From positions 1-61,159 of the forward strand of contig NZ_BOMI01000192.1 of the NCBI RefSeq assembly GCF_016862115.1: DNA of 61,159 nt. Reading direction: 5' to 3'. The notes beneath the pieces were generated by a model. The model saw nothing but the letters and a program-made list of their open reading frames with translations. It searched no databases and was not told the origin of the DNA. Made by a program: the position numbers and the translations under genes. Shown piece after piece: positions 35,247-43,957 of the stretch (the stretch's first letter is position 1; every line of letters begins with the position of its first letter). Origin of the DNA: Paractinoplanes deccanensis (lineage in GTDB: Bacteria; Actinomycetota; Actinomycetes; Mycobacteriales; Micromonosporaceae).

Positions 35247-36875
35247 ATGGACATGCTCGGGCGGATCCGGGACGGTTTGATCGGCTCCGGGCAGGTGATC
35301 CAGGGCCCCTTCGGCCCGCGCCGCATCACGTACGCGGACTACACCGCCTCCGGCCAGGCGCTCGACTTCGTCGAGGACTTCATCCGCGACCGGGTGCTGG
35401 CCCGCTACGCGAACACGCACACCGAGGCGTCCGCGACGGGCGCGCAGACCGGGGCGCTGCGCGAGGAGGCCCGCCGGATCATCCACCGCAGCGTCGGCGC
35501 CGGCCCCGAGCATGTGGTGATCTTCTGCGGGTCGGGGGCCACGGCGGCGGTCGCCAAGCTCGCCGGCATCTTCGGCATCCGCATCCCGGAGCGCCTGGAC
35601 GACACGTACGGCCTGAGCGACCACATCCCGGCCCGCGACCGCCCGGTGATCTTCGTGGGCCCGTACGAGCATCATTCGAACGAATTGCCGTGGCGCGAGT
35701 CGATCGCGGACGTGGTGGAGATCGAGTCCGACCACACCGGCCACGTGGACCTCGACGCGCTGCGGGCGGCGCTCGTCGCGTACGCGGACAGGTCCCTGCG
35801 CATCGGCAGTTTCTCCGCGGCCTCGAACGTGACGGGCATCAAGACCGACACCGCCGCGGTCTCGCGGATCCTCAAGGAGCACGGCGCACTGTCGGTGTGG
35901 GACTACGCGGCCGCCGGCCCGTACGTGCCGATCTCGATGGCCGACAAGGACGCGGTCTTCCTGTCGCCGCACAAGTTCGCCGGCGGCCCGCAGACGCCGG
36001 GCGTGCTGGTGGTCGACAAGCGCCTGCTCACCAACAGGGTTCCCGTGGTTCCGGGCGGGGGCACGGTGGCGTACGTGGACCCGGGCGGCCACCGCTACCT
36101 GACCGACCCGGTGGCGCGCGAGGAGGGCGGCACCCCGGCGATCGTCGAGTCGATCCGCGCCGGTCTGGTCTTCGCCGTCAAGGACCGGGTCGGCGCCGAG
36201 CTGATCGAGCAGCGCGAGCGCGAGCTGTGGCAGCGGGCCCGCGAGCGCTGGACCGCCGAGGAGAACATCGCGATCCTGGGCGACCTCGACGCCGACCGCC
36301 TGTCGATCGTCTCGTTCCAGGTGCGCGCCGGCGACCGCTACCTGCACCACAACTACGTGGCGGCGCTGCTCAACGACCTGTTCGGCATCCAGGCGCGCAG
36401 CGGCTGCTCCTGCGCCGGCCCCTACGGTCACCGGCTGCTCGGCATCGACGAAGCGCACTCGCGCGAGTTCCGCGGCGAGATCGTGGAGGGCTGGGAGGGC
36501 ATCAAGCCCGGCTGGACCAGGCTCAACCTCAACTACTTCATCTCCGACACGGCCGCCGGCTACCTCATCGAGGCGGTCGCGCTGATCGCCCGCCACGGCG
36601 CGAACCTGCTGCCGGAGTACCGCTTCGACCCGCGCACCGGCCGGTGGACCCACCTGCGGCACGCGGAGCCCGAGGTGCGCCTGTCCGACGTGTGGCTCGA
36701 CACGCCCGCCGCGCAGCCGGTCACCGTCGGCGAGGACGCGCTGGCCGGCTACCTCGACGAGGCGCGCGCCGTCCTGACGAGCCGCCGGGCGCCCGTCGAC
36801 GGCGTACGGCTGGCGCTGCCCCCGGCGTTCGAGAAGCTGCGCTGGTTCCTACTCCCGGACGAGTGCCTGGGCTAG
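35247..36875 (+). CDS. Class V aminotransferase (cysteine desulfurase-like)
   Basis: 542 aa from the ATG at 35247 (GGGGAGG upstream); an upstream ATG at 35196 lacks such a site. PLP fold type I: FCGSGATAAVAKL phosphate loop, VWDYAAAGPYVPI, and the PLP Lys in SPHKFAGG. A Cys cluster (RSGCSCAGPYGH) stands where SufS/CsdA have the active Cys. It is longer than SufS (about 400 aa) and belongs to an uncharacterised branch. The 3' end overlaps the convergent TetR gene by 27 bp. Confidence 0.88.
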   Translation: MDMLGRIRDGLIGSGQVIQGPFGPRRITYADYTASGQALDFVEDFIRDRVLARYANTHTEASATGAQTGALREEARRIIHRSVGAGPEHVVIFCGSGATAAVAKLAGIFGIRIPERLDDTYGLSDHIPARDRPVIFVGPYEHHSNELPWRESIADVVEIESDHTGHVDLDALRAALVAYADRSLRIGSFSAASNVTGIKTDTAAVSRILKEHGALSVWDYAAAGPYVPISMADKDAVFLSPHKFAGGPQTPGVLVVDKRLLTNRVPVVPGGGTVAYVDPGGHRYLTDPVAREEGGTPAIVESIRAGLVFAVKDRVGAELIEQRERELWQRARERWTAEENIAILGDLDADRLSIVSFQVRAGDRYLHHNYVAALLNDLFGIQARSGCSCAGPYGHRLLGIDEAHSREFRGEIVEGWEGIKPGWTRLNLNYFISDTAAGYLIEAVALIARHGANLLPEYRFDPRTGRWTHLRHAEPEVRLSDVWLDTPAAQPVTVGEDALAGYLDEARAVLTSRRAPVDGVRLALPPAFEKLRWFLLPDECLG

Positions 36876-37559
36876 CAGCTCGACGCTGCCGCGCAACGCG
36901 GCCCGGGGCGCGTCGCGCCAGTCGGCGGCGTGCGGCGTGAGGGCCGTCGACAGCGGGTAGCGCTCGCGCATGTCCGGGATCTGCCGGGCGGTCTCCCGCG
37001 CCTGGTCGAGCCACGCGGCGGGGTCCACGCGCCGGTACCCGGCGGCGGTGCCTGCCGTCGCGCGCACGGTCGCGTACAGCATGGTGACGGTGGTGGCTCT
37101 TTGCCCCGGATCGACGTGCCACGCGTCGAGGATCGTGAGCAGGCGCTCCAGCCAGTCCTGCTCGTGCGGGCCCTGCGTGGCGCGCGACCAGGGCAACTCG
37201 GTCAGCCACGGGTGTGCGAGGTAGACGCCGAACAGCCGCTCGGCCCAGCCCTGGAGCGCGTCCCGCAGGCCGGTCGCGGGGTCGGCCCACTCCGGCATCG
37301 CGCTGGCCTGGTCCTGCATCAGCGCGACGAGGTGGTCCTTCGTCCCCACGTACGGATAAAGCGCCATCGCCGTGCGGCCGAGCCGGGCGGCGATCGCGCG
37401 CGTCGAGACCGCGTCGAGCCCGTCGGTGTCCGCGATGGCTATGCCGGTCCGCAGGATCTCGTCGAGGTCGAGCTGCTGACGGGGGCCGCGCCGGGGCGTG
37501 GGCAGGCTCGTGCCGCGATGACGCCACAGCCGCCGGACGTGCGCGCTGTTGTCCTCCAT
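36849..37559 (-). CDS. TetR-family regulator
   Basis: 236 aa from the ATG at 37559. The N-terminal HTH is LDEILRTGIAIADTDGLDAVSTRAIAARLGRTAMALYPYVGTKDHL. The C-terminal domain is of the TetR_C type (DPATGLRDALQGWAERLFGVYLAHPWL). It is divergent from an alpha/beta hydrolase gene across 67 bp that hold two 20-bp direct repeats. It most likely represses both genes. Confidence 0.9.
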   Translation of the reverse strand: MEDNSAHVRRLWRHRGTSLPTPRRGPRQQLDLDEILRTGIAIADTDGLDAVSTRAIAARLGRTAMALYPYVGTKDHLVALMQDQASAMPEWADPATGLRDALQGWAERLFGVYLAHPWLTELPWSRATQGPHEQDWLERLLTILDAWHVDPGQRATTVTMLYATVRATAGTAAGYRRVDPAAWLDQARETARQIPDMRERYPLSTALTPHAADWRDAPRAALRGSVELLAQALVRE

Positions 37560-37601
37560 AGTCCTTACAGTGTATAACGAGATAGTCCTTACATCGTATA
37601 T
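37558..37601. promoter_or_regulatory. Direct-repeat operator between the TetR and hydrolase genes
   Basis: ATAGTCCTTACA-GTGTATAA (37558-37577) and ATAGTCCTTACA-TCGTATAT (37582-37601) form two direct repeats with a 24-bp period. Each contains an imperfect TACA/GTA palindrome. The first overlaps the TetR start codon. The AT-rich tract stands out from the surrounding DNA and probably carries both promoters. Confidence 0.65.
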
Positions 37602-37626
37602 TGTTTGTTCTCCGGGAGGCTGCGAC

Positions 37627-38442
37627 ATGGCGCGACTGCACGACGGCACCACCTTGGACGTCGAGGTCTTCGGCGCGGGACCGACCGTTCTGCTGCCGAT
37701 GAGCACTGCCGTCACCCCCGAGCCGCAGGCCTCCCAGATGCGGGCCTGGGGCGCCGAGCCGGACACCGGGCACCTGCTCGCCACCGGCCTCGCGTCCGCC
37801 GGCTTCCGGGTGGTGGCGGCCGACTACGAGGGACACCGCGCCCGCCACCCCGCCCCCGGCACGCTGACGACCGACGCGGTCGCCGCCGACCTGCTCGCGC
37901 TCGCCGGCAGCGACGATTTCGCGTACTACGGCTATTCCTGGCTCGCCCTCGCCGGGCTGCAACTGGCGATCCGCACCGACCGGATGACCGCGCTGGTCAT
38001 GGGCGGCTATCCGCCGCTCGGCGGCCCCTATGCGGAAATGCTGGCGGTCACCCGGGCGGCGCACCGGATGGCCGGATCCCCGCCGCCCGAGCAGGAGGTC
38101 ACCCCCGGCGACTGGGACTCGGTCGGCGTGACCGCGTCGCCCGAGCAAACCGCGCAATACGTGACGCTGTACGAATCGCTCATGTCGTTCGACGAACGCG
38201 CGGCACTGGAAAAGCTGCACATTCCCCGAACGGCATTCGCGGGCGCCGACGACAACATTCAGTACGGCCCGAAATGGGGCGACATCCGGGTGCCGATAGC
38301 CGACCGGCTCGCGGCGAACAGCGCTTCGCTGAAGGCGCTCGGCTGGGACGTGGTGCTGATTCCCGATGTCGATCACATGGCCGGGATGCGGCCCGGCATC
38401 GTCCTGCCGTTGCTGCGGGAGAAATTTTTTACGCTTCGCTGA
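37627..38442 (+). CDS. Alpha/beta hydrolase
   Basis: 271 aa from the ATG at 37627, with CGGGAGGC upstream. The N-terminus DGTTLDVEVFGAGPTVLLP, the nucleophile elbow YYGYSWLALAG and the C-terminal VDHMAGM with the likely catalytic His are visible. The substrate is unknown. It is divergently controlled by a TetR gene, as for detoxifying esterases. Confidence 0.85.
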   Translation: MARLHDGTTLDVEVFGAGPTVLLPMSTAVTPEPQASQMRAWGAEPDTGHLLATGLASAGFRVVAADYEGHRARHPAPGTLTTDAVAADLLALAGSDDFAYYGYSWLALAGLQLAIRTDRMTALVMGGYPPLGGPYAEMLAVTRAAHRMAGSPPPEQEVTPGDWDSVGVTASPEQTAQYVTLYESLMSFDERAALEKLHIPRTAFAGADDNIQYGPKWGDIRVPIADRLAANSASLKALGWDVVLIPDVDHMAGMRPGIVLPLLREKFFTLR

Positions 38443-38561
38443 CCTGCGAAAACAACGCGCTGGGCGAACCCTTTGCGGATGCCGCGTTGAACCGTCCGGG
38501 CGTCGGTGCCCGTACTGGCCCGCAACCAGGTGACATCGACGTCCAACGACGAGGAGTGATC

Positions 38562-39488
38562 ATGAGGTCGCGCGCATACCGGCGTTTTCGGAGTCAAGGG
38601 AACCAGGGTGGTCGTCGCAAGACGATAGGCGCGGTGGTCGTCGCGGGGGTCGTGGTGGCGCTGGGCGCGGCGGGCGTGCAGCTCGCGAACGCCGACACCG
38701 GAGCCGAGACGAAGGCGGTCGACGTCGTCACGGTCGACGGCCAGCAGTTCGACGTCTCCCCGTGCGCGGACGTGCAGATCAACGCCGGCGCGGTCGTCTG
38801 CGACGGCGAGGAACTGGCACCGGTCGAGGAGCAGCCGCCCGGCGAGGCCGCCGTCGACGCGGCCGCCGCGCTGGAGGCGGCATGCGACGCTTTCGCCGCC
38901 GACGCGGCAGCCGCCGAGGGCGGCGAGGACGCGGGCGCCGAGGAAGCCGCCCCGGGTTCGGCGGCGGCCAAGGCCGAGAACAAGGCGGCGGCGAAGAAGT
39001 GGGCCAAGGCGTTGAAGGCCGCCGCCGCGAAGAAGGCCGCCGCGGAGAAGGGCGCCGCGGAGAAGGGCGCGGCCGGGAACGGCGCGGCCGAGCAGGGCGC
39101 AGCCGGCGAGGAAGGTGCCGCCGGCGAGGAAGGTGCCGCGGGTCAGGAAGGCGCCGCGGGTGAGGAAGGCGCCGCGGGCGAAGAGGGTGCCGCCGGCGAG
39201 GAGGGCGCGGCCGGTGACGCGGGTGCCGCTGCCGCCGCCGCTGTGGCCTCGGCCCAGCAGAGCCTGCTGCAGGCTTGCCTCGCCCTGGCCGACGCCAAGG
39301 CCGTAGCGGCCGGCGCCGGCGCGGGCGACGACGCGGGCGCCGGCGAGGACGCGGGCGCCGGCGAAGAGGCGGGCGCCGGCGAAGAGGCCGGTGCCGGCGA
39401 GGAGGCGGGCGCGGGCGAGGAAGCCGGTGCCGGCGAGGAGGCGGGCACGGGCGCCGAGGAAACCGCGGCCCCGGCCGCCAAGAAGTAA
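38562..39488 (+). CDS. Exported Ala/Gly/Glu-rich repeat protein with collagen-like triplets
   Basis: 308 aa from the ATG at 38562 (GAGGAG upstream). A basic N-terminus and one hydrophobic helix (TIGAVVVAGVVVALGAAGVQL) look like a signal or anchor. A Cys-containing region (SPCADVQINAGAVVC) follows. Then come Lys/Ala helices, about 14 Gly-X-X triplets alternating GAA and GEE (about residues 180-222), a Cys-containing helix, and a second array of AGAGEE hexads near residues 267-303. Four Cys could form disulfides outside the cell. Function unknown. A perfect hairpin follows. Confidence 0.8.
   Translation: MRSRAYRRFRSQGNQGGRRKTIGAVVVAGVVVALGAAGVQLANADTGAETKAVDVVTVDGQQFDVSPCADVQINAGAVVCDGEELAPVEEQPPGEAAVDAAAALEAACDAFAADAAAAEGGEDAGAEEAAPGSAAAKAENKAAAKKWAKALKAAAAKKAAAEKGAAEKGAAGNGAAEQGAAGEEGAAGEEGAAGQEGAAGEEGAAGEEGAAGEEGAAGDAGAAAAAAVASAQQSLLQACLALADAKAVAAGAGAGDDAGAGEDAGAGEEAGAGEEAGAGEEAGAGEEAGAGEEAGTGAEETAAPAAKK
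39101..39230 (+). repeat. 18-bp in-frame array (GEEGAA)
   Basis: About seven copies of an 18-bp unit (GGCGAGGAAGGTGCCGCC-like) encoding GEEGAA, so that Gly falls at every third residue. Confidence 0.85.
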
Positions 39489-39500
39489 CCGCCGAACCGA

Positions 39501-39530
39501 CGGTGCGGGCGCCAAGCGGCGCCCGCACCG
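39501..39530 (+). terminator. Hairpin terminator after the repeat protein gene
   Basis: CGGTGCGGGCGCC (39501-39513) and GGCGCCCGCACCG (39518-39530) make a perfect 13-bp stem with loop AAGC, 12 bp after the stop. There is no T tract. Confidence 0.65.
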
Positions 39531-39619
39531 GTCACAAGTCAGCCGGACCCCGCCCTCCCAGGGGGCCCCCGGCCTCTTAGCGACAGCCTGCCACAAAGTC
39601 CAGATCAACGCCGTTCCCC

Positions 39620-39681
39620 TGTGGACAACGACGTGGACAACGACTGGACAACGACTGGACAACCGCGCGAGCTGTGGACAA
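39620..39681. other. Cluster of five DnaA-box-like 9-mers
   Basis: TGTGGACAA (39620), CGTGGACAA (39632), ACTGGACAA (39643), ACTGGACAA (39654) and TGTGGACAA (39673) all face the same way. Their complements are TTGTCCACA (twice), TTGTCCACG and TTGTCCAGT (twice). TTGTCCACA is the consensus DnaA box of high-GC actinobacteria. The first four are spaced 11-12 bp apart, about one helical turn. The stretch is intergenic between two converging genes. Confidence 0.6.
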
Positions 39682-39714
39682 GCGGCAGCACCGGATCAGC
39701 GCAGAACCCGCGGG

Positions 39715-40863
39715 CTAAGACGTCCGCAGGCGTTCCAGCTCAGAGCGCGCGAAAGCCACCCGCCCACTCTCCACCCCGCCGGACGCCGCCAGCTGATCCG
39801 CCAGATCGTGCGCCGCCTCGAGCCGATGGTGCCGGGCCCTCTTCGCCGCCCGCCCCTGTCCCGCCGCCCGGTAGCGCCGCCTCTGGCGCCAGCCGCCCGA
39901 CAGCGCGTCCAGCTCCTCCTGCGTGATCACGCCGTTCTCCGCTTCCGGCGCCATCACCGCTCGCATCGCCTCTCGTTCCGGGCGGACCGTCAGGTGGAAG
40001 ACCGCGATCACGGCGGCGAAGGCGAGCGCGATCTCCACGATGATCAGCAGCAGGATGACGCTGCCGTTGCCGTTCGCCAGGCCGACGTTCGCGTCCCAGA
40101 GGCCGTGCAGCAGCATCGCCGTCAGGACCAGCCCGAGGCCGAGACCCGGCCGCCGGCGCTGGGCCACCGTGCCGACCAGGTAGACGATGCCGGCGCCCGC
40201 GATCGCGGAGTAGAGGATGTGGGACGAGAACCCGGTCAGCAGCCGCAGGCCCACCGTGTGCAGGCTGGTGCCGAGCTGGTCGGAGCCGAACTCGTCGGAG
40301 GCCGAGTTCAGGCCGTACGAGATGTCCTCGAGGATCTCGAAGCCGAGCCCCACGAACGCGCCCAGGATGAAGCCGTCGTACGCCGTGCGCACCACCTGCG
40401 GGGCGATGAACATCAGCAGCAGGACGCCGGACGCCTTGCCGAGCTCCTCGAACAGCGGCGCCGTCAGCCCCGCGCCGAACGCCTGCTGGAAGCCCTCGCC
40501 GAACCACTTGCCGTACAGGTCGATCAGCGCGCTGTTGCCGGAGAGCGCGATGGCCCACGTGGCCGCGAAGCCGCCCCAGACGAACGCCGCCACCACCAGC
40601 GCCAGCGGCTGCTTGGAGTAGCGGTCGATGCGCTCGGTGAACCACCAGAACAGCACCGCGTAGATCGCGAAGATGAGCGCGCTGGCGGTCAGCGCCGGCG
40701 CGTACAGGCGGATGCCCTCGTTGATCGTGCCGAACAGGACCCAGGCGCCGTAGCCGACGCCGAGCACGTACACCCAGAAGCAGGCGTTGCGCGGCTGCCA
40801 CAGGGTGAACGGGTTGCCCCAGCCCGTGCGCGCGATCGCGGCCTCCCGCGTGGCGATCGTCAT
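39715..40863 (-). CDS. PrsW-family intramembrane metalloprotease
   Basis: 382 aa from the ATG at 40863. About nine membrane helices carry the PrsW motifs: EELGK (EExxK), GFILGAFVGLGFEILED, HILYSAIAG and LLHGLWD. A cytosolic C-terminal tail of ~90 residues is basic. Family members cut anti-sigma factors or other membrane proteins. It is coupled (ATGA) to the single-span protein upstream, which could be its partner or substrate. Confidence 0.92.
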   Translation of the reverse strand: MTIATREAAIARTGWGNPFTLWQPRNACFWVYVLGVGYGAWVLFGTINEGIRLYAPALTASALIFAIYAVLFWWFTERIDRYSKQPLALVVAAFVWGGFAATWAIALSGNSALIDLYGKWFGEGFQQAFGAGLTAPLFEELGKASGVLLLMFIAPQVVRTAYDGFILGAFVGLGFEILEDISYGLNSASDEFGSDQLGTSLHTVGLRLLTGFSSHILYSAIAGAGIVYLVGTVAQRRRPGLGLGLVLTAMLLHGLWDANVGLANGNGSVILLLIIVEIALAFAAVIAVFHLTVRPEREAMRAVMAPEAENGVITQEELDALSGGWRQRRRYRAAGQGRAAKRARHHRLEAAHDLADQLAASGGVESGRVAFARSELERLRTS

Positions 40864-41507
40864 GATCCGCTCCCGATCGGCTCGACGGACTGGAGCATGG
40901 TGACGACCTGCCGGGTGACGCCCTCGGGCACCTGCTGCGGGCCGACGATCTCGACCTCGACGCCGGTCTCGCCGAAGACGAACGCCGCGACCAGCCCGGT
41001 GCCGTTGGTGCCCTCGAAGTCGGCCGCGACGCCGTGGTCGCCGCTCCCGTTGGTGATCGTCACCGGGTCGCCGGTCACGTGGAAGCCCGCGTCGTCGGGC
41101 ACGCGCAGCCCCTCGTTCGTCTTCTTGATCTGCGCCAGCAGCTCGGCCGGCGTGCCGCGGTAGGTGTCGGCGATGACCTCGAACGTGACCCCGCCGTACG
41201 AGACGGCCGCCGTCCCCGGATAGATCCCCGCCGGGCCCGGCTGGCCCTGCCGCAACCCGGCGAGCAGGTTCGCCCCGGCCACCGGTACGAACTGCACGTC
41301 CGTGCCCACCTGGATCACGTCGCCGGCCCGGATCGGGTCGTCCACCGCCACCCGGTCGTCGATCGCCGGCACGACCCACACCGCGATCACGAAGAGCAGC
41401 ACGACCACGGCCGCCGGCAGCAGCGTGCGCCTGTCCATTCCGAGCAGGCGCCGGTCGACCGGCACCCAGTGCGCGCGCCAGCGCTCGTCCGCGTGAAGCC
41501 CTGTCAT
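40860..41507 (-). CDS. Single-span membrane protein linked to PrsW, unknown function
   Basis: 215 aa from an ATG. After a ~25-residue cytosolic part comes one helix (TLLPAAVVVLLFVIAVWVV) and a ~165-residue extracytoplasmic beta-rich domain (AGDVIQVGTDVQFVPVAGANLL ...). I do not recognise the family. Its stop overlaps the PrsW start, so the pair is co-translated. It may be a substrate or modulator of the protease. Confidence 0.78.
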   Translation of the reverse strand: MTGLHADERWRAHWVPVDRRLLGMDRRTLLPAAVVVLLFVIAVWVVPAIDDRVAVDDPIRAGDVIQVGTDVQFVPVAGANLLAGLRQGQPGPAGIYPGTAAVSYGGVTFEVIADTYRGTPAELLAQIKKTNEGLRVPDDAGFHVTGDPVTITNGSGDHGVAADFEGTNGTGLVAAFVFGETGVEVEIVGPQQVPEGVTRQVVTMLQSVEPIGSGS

Positions 41508-41525
41508 GATCGGACGCTAACAACG

Positions 41526-41554
41526 ACGGCCCGGCGGGAGAACCGCCGGGCCGT
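41526..41554 (-). terminator. Terminator after the pyrG-NUDIX operon
   Basis: ACGGCCCGGCGG (41526-41537) and CCGCCGGGCCGT (41543-41554) form a perfect 12-bp stem with a GAGAA loop. On the minus strand it follows the NUDIX stop and is trailed by CGTTGTTAG, a weak T tract. Confidence 0.7.
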
Positions 41555-41568
41555 GTGACAGCGAATAC

Positions 41569-42153
41569 TCAGGTGACGGGTCGCAGGGTCGCCCAGCCCT
41601 CGTCGCGGGCGCGGGCCGCCGCGAGCAGGCCGCCCACGGCCGCCGCGTTCGTGATCTCCCCGCGGAAGATCATGGCGATCGCCTCGTCGAGGTCGACCCG
41701 GGTGACCTCCAGGTCGGCTTCCTCGTCGGTGCGCGAGTAGCGCTCGGCGTCCGGCACCTCGGTGAGGTCGCGGGCCAGGAAGATGCGGATCGTCTCGTCG
41801 CTGAAGCCCGGCGAGTTGAACATGTCGATCAGCAGGTCCCAGCGGCCGGCGTTGACGTCCGCCTCCTCGGCCAGCTCGCGGGCGGCCGTGGCGGCGAGGT
41901 CCTCGCCGTCGACGTCGCGCAGGCCGGCCGGCAGCTCCCAGAGCCGCCGGCCGACCGCGTGCCGGTACTGCTTGATCAGCACCACCCGGTCGACCTCGTC
42001 CAGGGCCACGACGCCGACGGCGCCCTTGTTGCGCACCACGTCGCGCTTGGCCGTGCCGCCGCCCGACATGGTCACCTCGTCGCTGAAGACCTCGAAGATC
42101 GGGCCCCGGTAGCGGGAGGTGCTGGAGACCGTCTGATGCACGAACGACGTCAC
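41569..42153 (-). CDS. ADP-ribose pyrophosphatase-type NUDIX hydrolase
   Basis: 194 aa from the GTG at 42153, which overlaps the pyrG stop (GTGA). HAVGRRLWELPAGL leads into a Nudix box of the actinobacterial ADPRase form (GEDLAATAARELAEEADV), followed by DMFNSPGFSDETIRIFLAR. This gene commonly follows pyrG in actinobacteria. It would hydrolyse ADP-ribose to AMP and ribose phosphate. Confidence 0.92.
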   Translation of the reverse strand: MTSFVHQTVSSTSRYRGPIFEVFSDEVTMSGGGTAKRDVVRNKGAVGVVALDEVDRVVLIKQYRHAVGRRLWELPAGLRDVDGEDLAATAARELAEEADVNAGRWDLLIDMFNSPGFSDETIRIFLARDLTEVPDAERYSRTDEEADLEVTRVDLDEAIAMIFRGEITNAAAVGGLLAAARARDEGWATLRPVT

Positions 42154-43829
42154 GACGCGTCCACCGGCAGCTCGTCCGCCGACGCGTACTCGATGGCCGC
42201 CTTGACCAGGCCGTCGAAGAGCGGGTGCGGCCGGGTCGGGCGGCTCTTCAGCTCGGGGTGCGCCTGGGTCGCCACGAAGTACGGGTGGGTCTCGCGGTCG
42301 AGCTCGATGAACTCGACGAGCCGCCCGTCCGGCGAGGTGCCCGAGAAGACCAGCCCGGCCGCCGACAGCTTGGCCCGGTAGTCGTTGTTGACCTCGTACC
42401 GGTGGCGGTGCCGCTCGGAGATGTCGGTCGAGCCGTACACCTCGGCGACGATCGATCCCTCGCGCAGCGTGGCCGGGTAGGCGCCGAGCCGCATCGTGCC
42501 GCCGAGGTCGCCCTTGCCGGCGACGATGTCCTCCTGGTCGGCCATGGTCGAGATCACCGGGTACGGGGCGCGCTCGTCGAACTCCAGCGAGTTGGCCCCG
42601 GCCAGCCCGGCCATGTGGCGCGCCGCGTCGATCGTCATGCACTGCAGGCCCAGGCAGAGGCCGAGGATCGGGATCATGTTCTCCCGGGCGTACCGGGAAG
42701 TGTTGACCTTGCCCTCGATGCCGCGGACGCCGAACCCACCGGGGATCACGATGCCGTCGACGCCCTTGAGGGCCGCCGCCGCGCCCGCCGTGGTCTCGCA
42801 GTCGTCGCTGGGCACCCAGCGCAGCTGCACCTTGACGTTGTTGCCGAAGCCGGCGGCGCGGATCGCCTCGCTCACCGAGAGGTACGCGTCGGGCAGGTCG
42901 ACGTACTTGCCGACCAGCGCGATGGTGATCGTGCGCTTCGGGTGGTGCACGCGCTCGAGCAGGTCGTTCCAGCTCGACCAGTTCACGTCGCGGAACGACA
43001 GGCCCAGGCGGCGTACGACGTACGCGTCGAGGCCCTCGTCGTGCAGCACCTTGGGGATGTCGTAGATGCTGGGCGCGTCCGGGCAGGCGATGACGGCCTC
43101 GCGGTCGACGTCGCAGTAGAGCGCCAGCTTGTGCTTGAGCTTCTCGGGGATCTCCCGGTCGCTGCGGCAGATCAGCGCGTCGGGCTGGATGCCGATGTTG
43201 CGCAGCGCCGCCACCGAGTGCTGGGTCGGCTTGGTCTTGAGCTCGCCCGACGGCGCCAGGTAGGGCACCAGCGAGACGTGCAGGTAGAAGACGTGGTCCC
43301 GGCCGACCTCGTGGCGCACCTGGCGGATCGCCTCGAGGAACGGCAGCGACTCCATGTCGCCGACCGTGCCGCCGACCTCGGTGATGACGACGTCGGGCAC
43401 GCGGCCGCTCTCGTCCGGGTCGGCCATCGCGAAGATCCGCGACTTGATCTCGTTGGTGATGTGCGGGATCACCTGGACGGTGTCGCCCAGGTATTCGCCG
43501 CGCCGCTCCCGGGCGATGACCGCCGAGTAGACCTGGCCGGTCGTGACGTTCGCCTTGCCGGACAGCGACCGGTCGAGGAACCGCTCGTAGTGGCCGACGT
43601 CCAGGTCGGTCTCGGCCCCGTCCTCGGTCACGAAGACCTCGCCGTGCTGGAACGGGTTCATCGTCCCAGGGTCGACGTTGAGGTAGGGGTCGAGCTTCTG
43701 CATGACGACCCGCAGTCCGCGCGCGGTCAGAAGGTTGCCGAGGCTGGAGGCGGTGAGGCCCTTGCCCAGCGAGGAGGCGACGCCCCCGGTGACGAAGATG
43801 TGCCGCGTTTCGCGCACTGTAGAGGCCAA
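42150..43829 (-). CDS. pyrG: CTP synthase
   Basis: 559 aa. The start is TTG at 43829, chosen because GGGAG lies 7 bases upstream; a GTG four codons later is too far from it. The synthetase domain has VTGGVASSLGKGL (P-loop) and the C-terminal class I glutamine amidotransferase domain has the nucleophile in LGLCLGLQCM and the His/Glu of AQAHPELKS. It makes CTP from UTP, ATP and glutamine. It is coupled to the NUDIX gene. Confidence 0.97.
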   Translation of the reverse strand: MASTVRETRHIFVTGGVASSLGKGLTASSLGNLLTARGLRVVMQKLDPYLNVDPGTMNPFQHGEVFVTEDGAETDLDVGHYERFLDRSLSGKANVTTGQVYSAVIARERRGEYLGDTVQVIPHITNEIKSRIFAMADPDESGRVPDVVITEVGGTVGDMESLPFLEAIRQVRHEVGRDHVFYLHVSLVPYLAPSGELKTKPTQHSVAALRNIGIQPDALICRSDREIPEKLKHKLALYCDVDREAVIACPDAPSIYDIPKVLHDEGLDAYVVRRLGLSFRDVNWSSWNDLLERVHHPKRTITIALVGKYVDLPDAYLSVSEAIRAAGFGNNVKVQLRWVPSDDCETTAGAAAALKGVDGIVIPGGFGVRGIEGKVNTSRYARENMIPILGLCLGLQCMTIDAARHMAGLAGANSLEFDERAPYPVISTMADQEDIVAGKGDLGGTMRLGAYPATLREGSIVAEVYGSTDISERHRHRYEVNNDYRAKLSAAGLVFSGTSPDGRLVEFIELDRETHPYFVATQAHPELKSRPTRPHPLFDGLVKAAIEYASADELPVDAS

Positions 43830-43957
43830 GGCCTTGCTCCCGTGGTCGCCTGTTGTTTAACCGACGTGCAGACCGGGGCCAACTTCTGCCCCATCCACGG
43901 GAGTCCACCGTAACACCTGAGAACGACGACGCACGTTCGGGCTGCTCGTGACGCGTG

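Noticed and set aside
33456..36662. A 1068-codon frame joining the kinase to a large N-terminal region.
   Set aside because: Everything upstream of about 35123 is antisense to the class V aminotransferase gene. The kinase domain begins right after the GTG at 35123.
39620..39681. DnaA-box cluster as the chromosomal origin.
   Set aside because: There is no dnaA, dnaN, recF, gyrB or rpmH nearby, and only five boxes. A titration site or chance cluster fits better than oriC.
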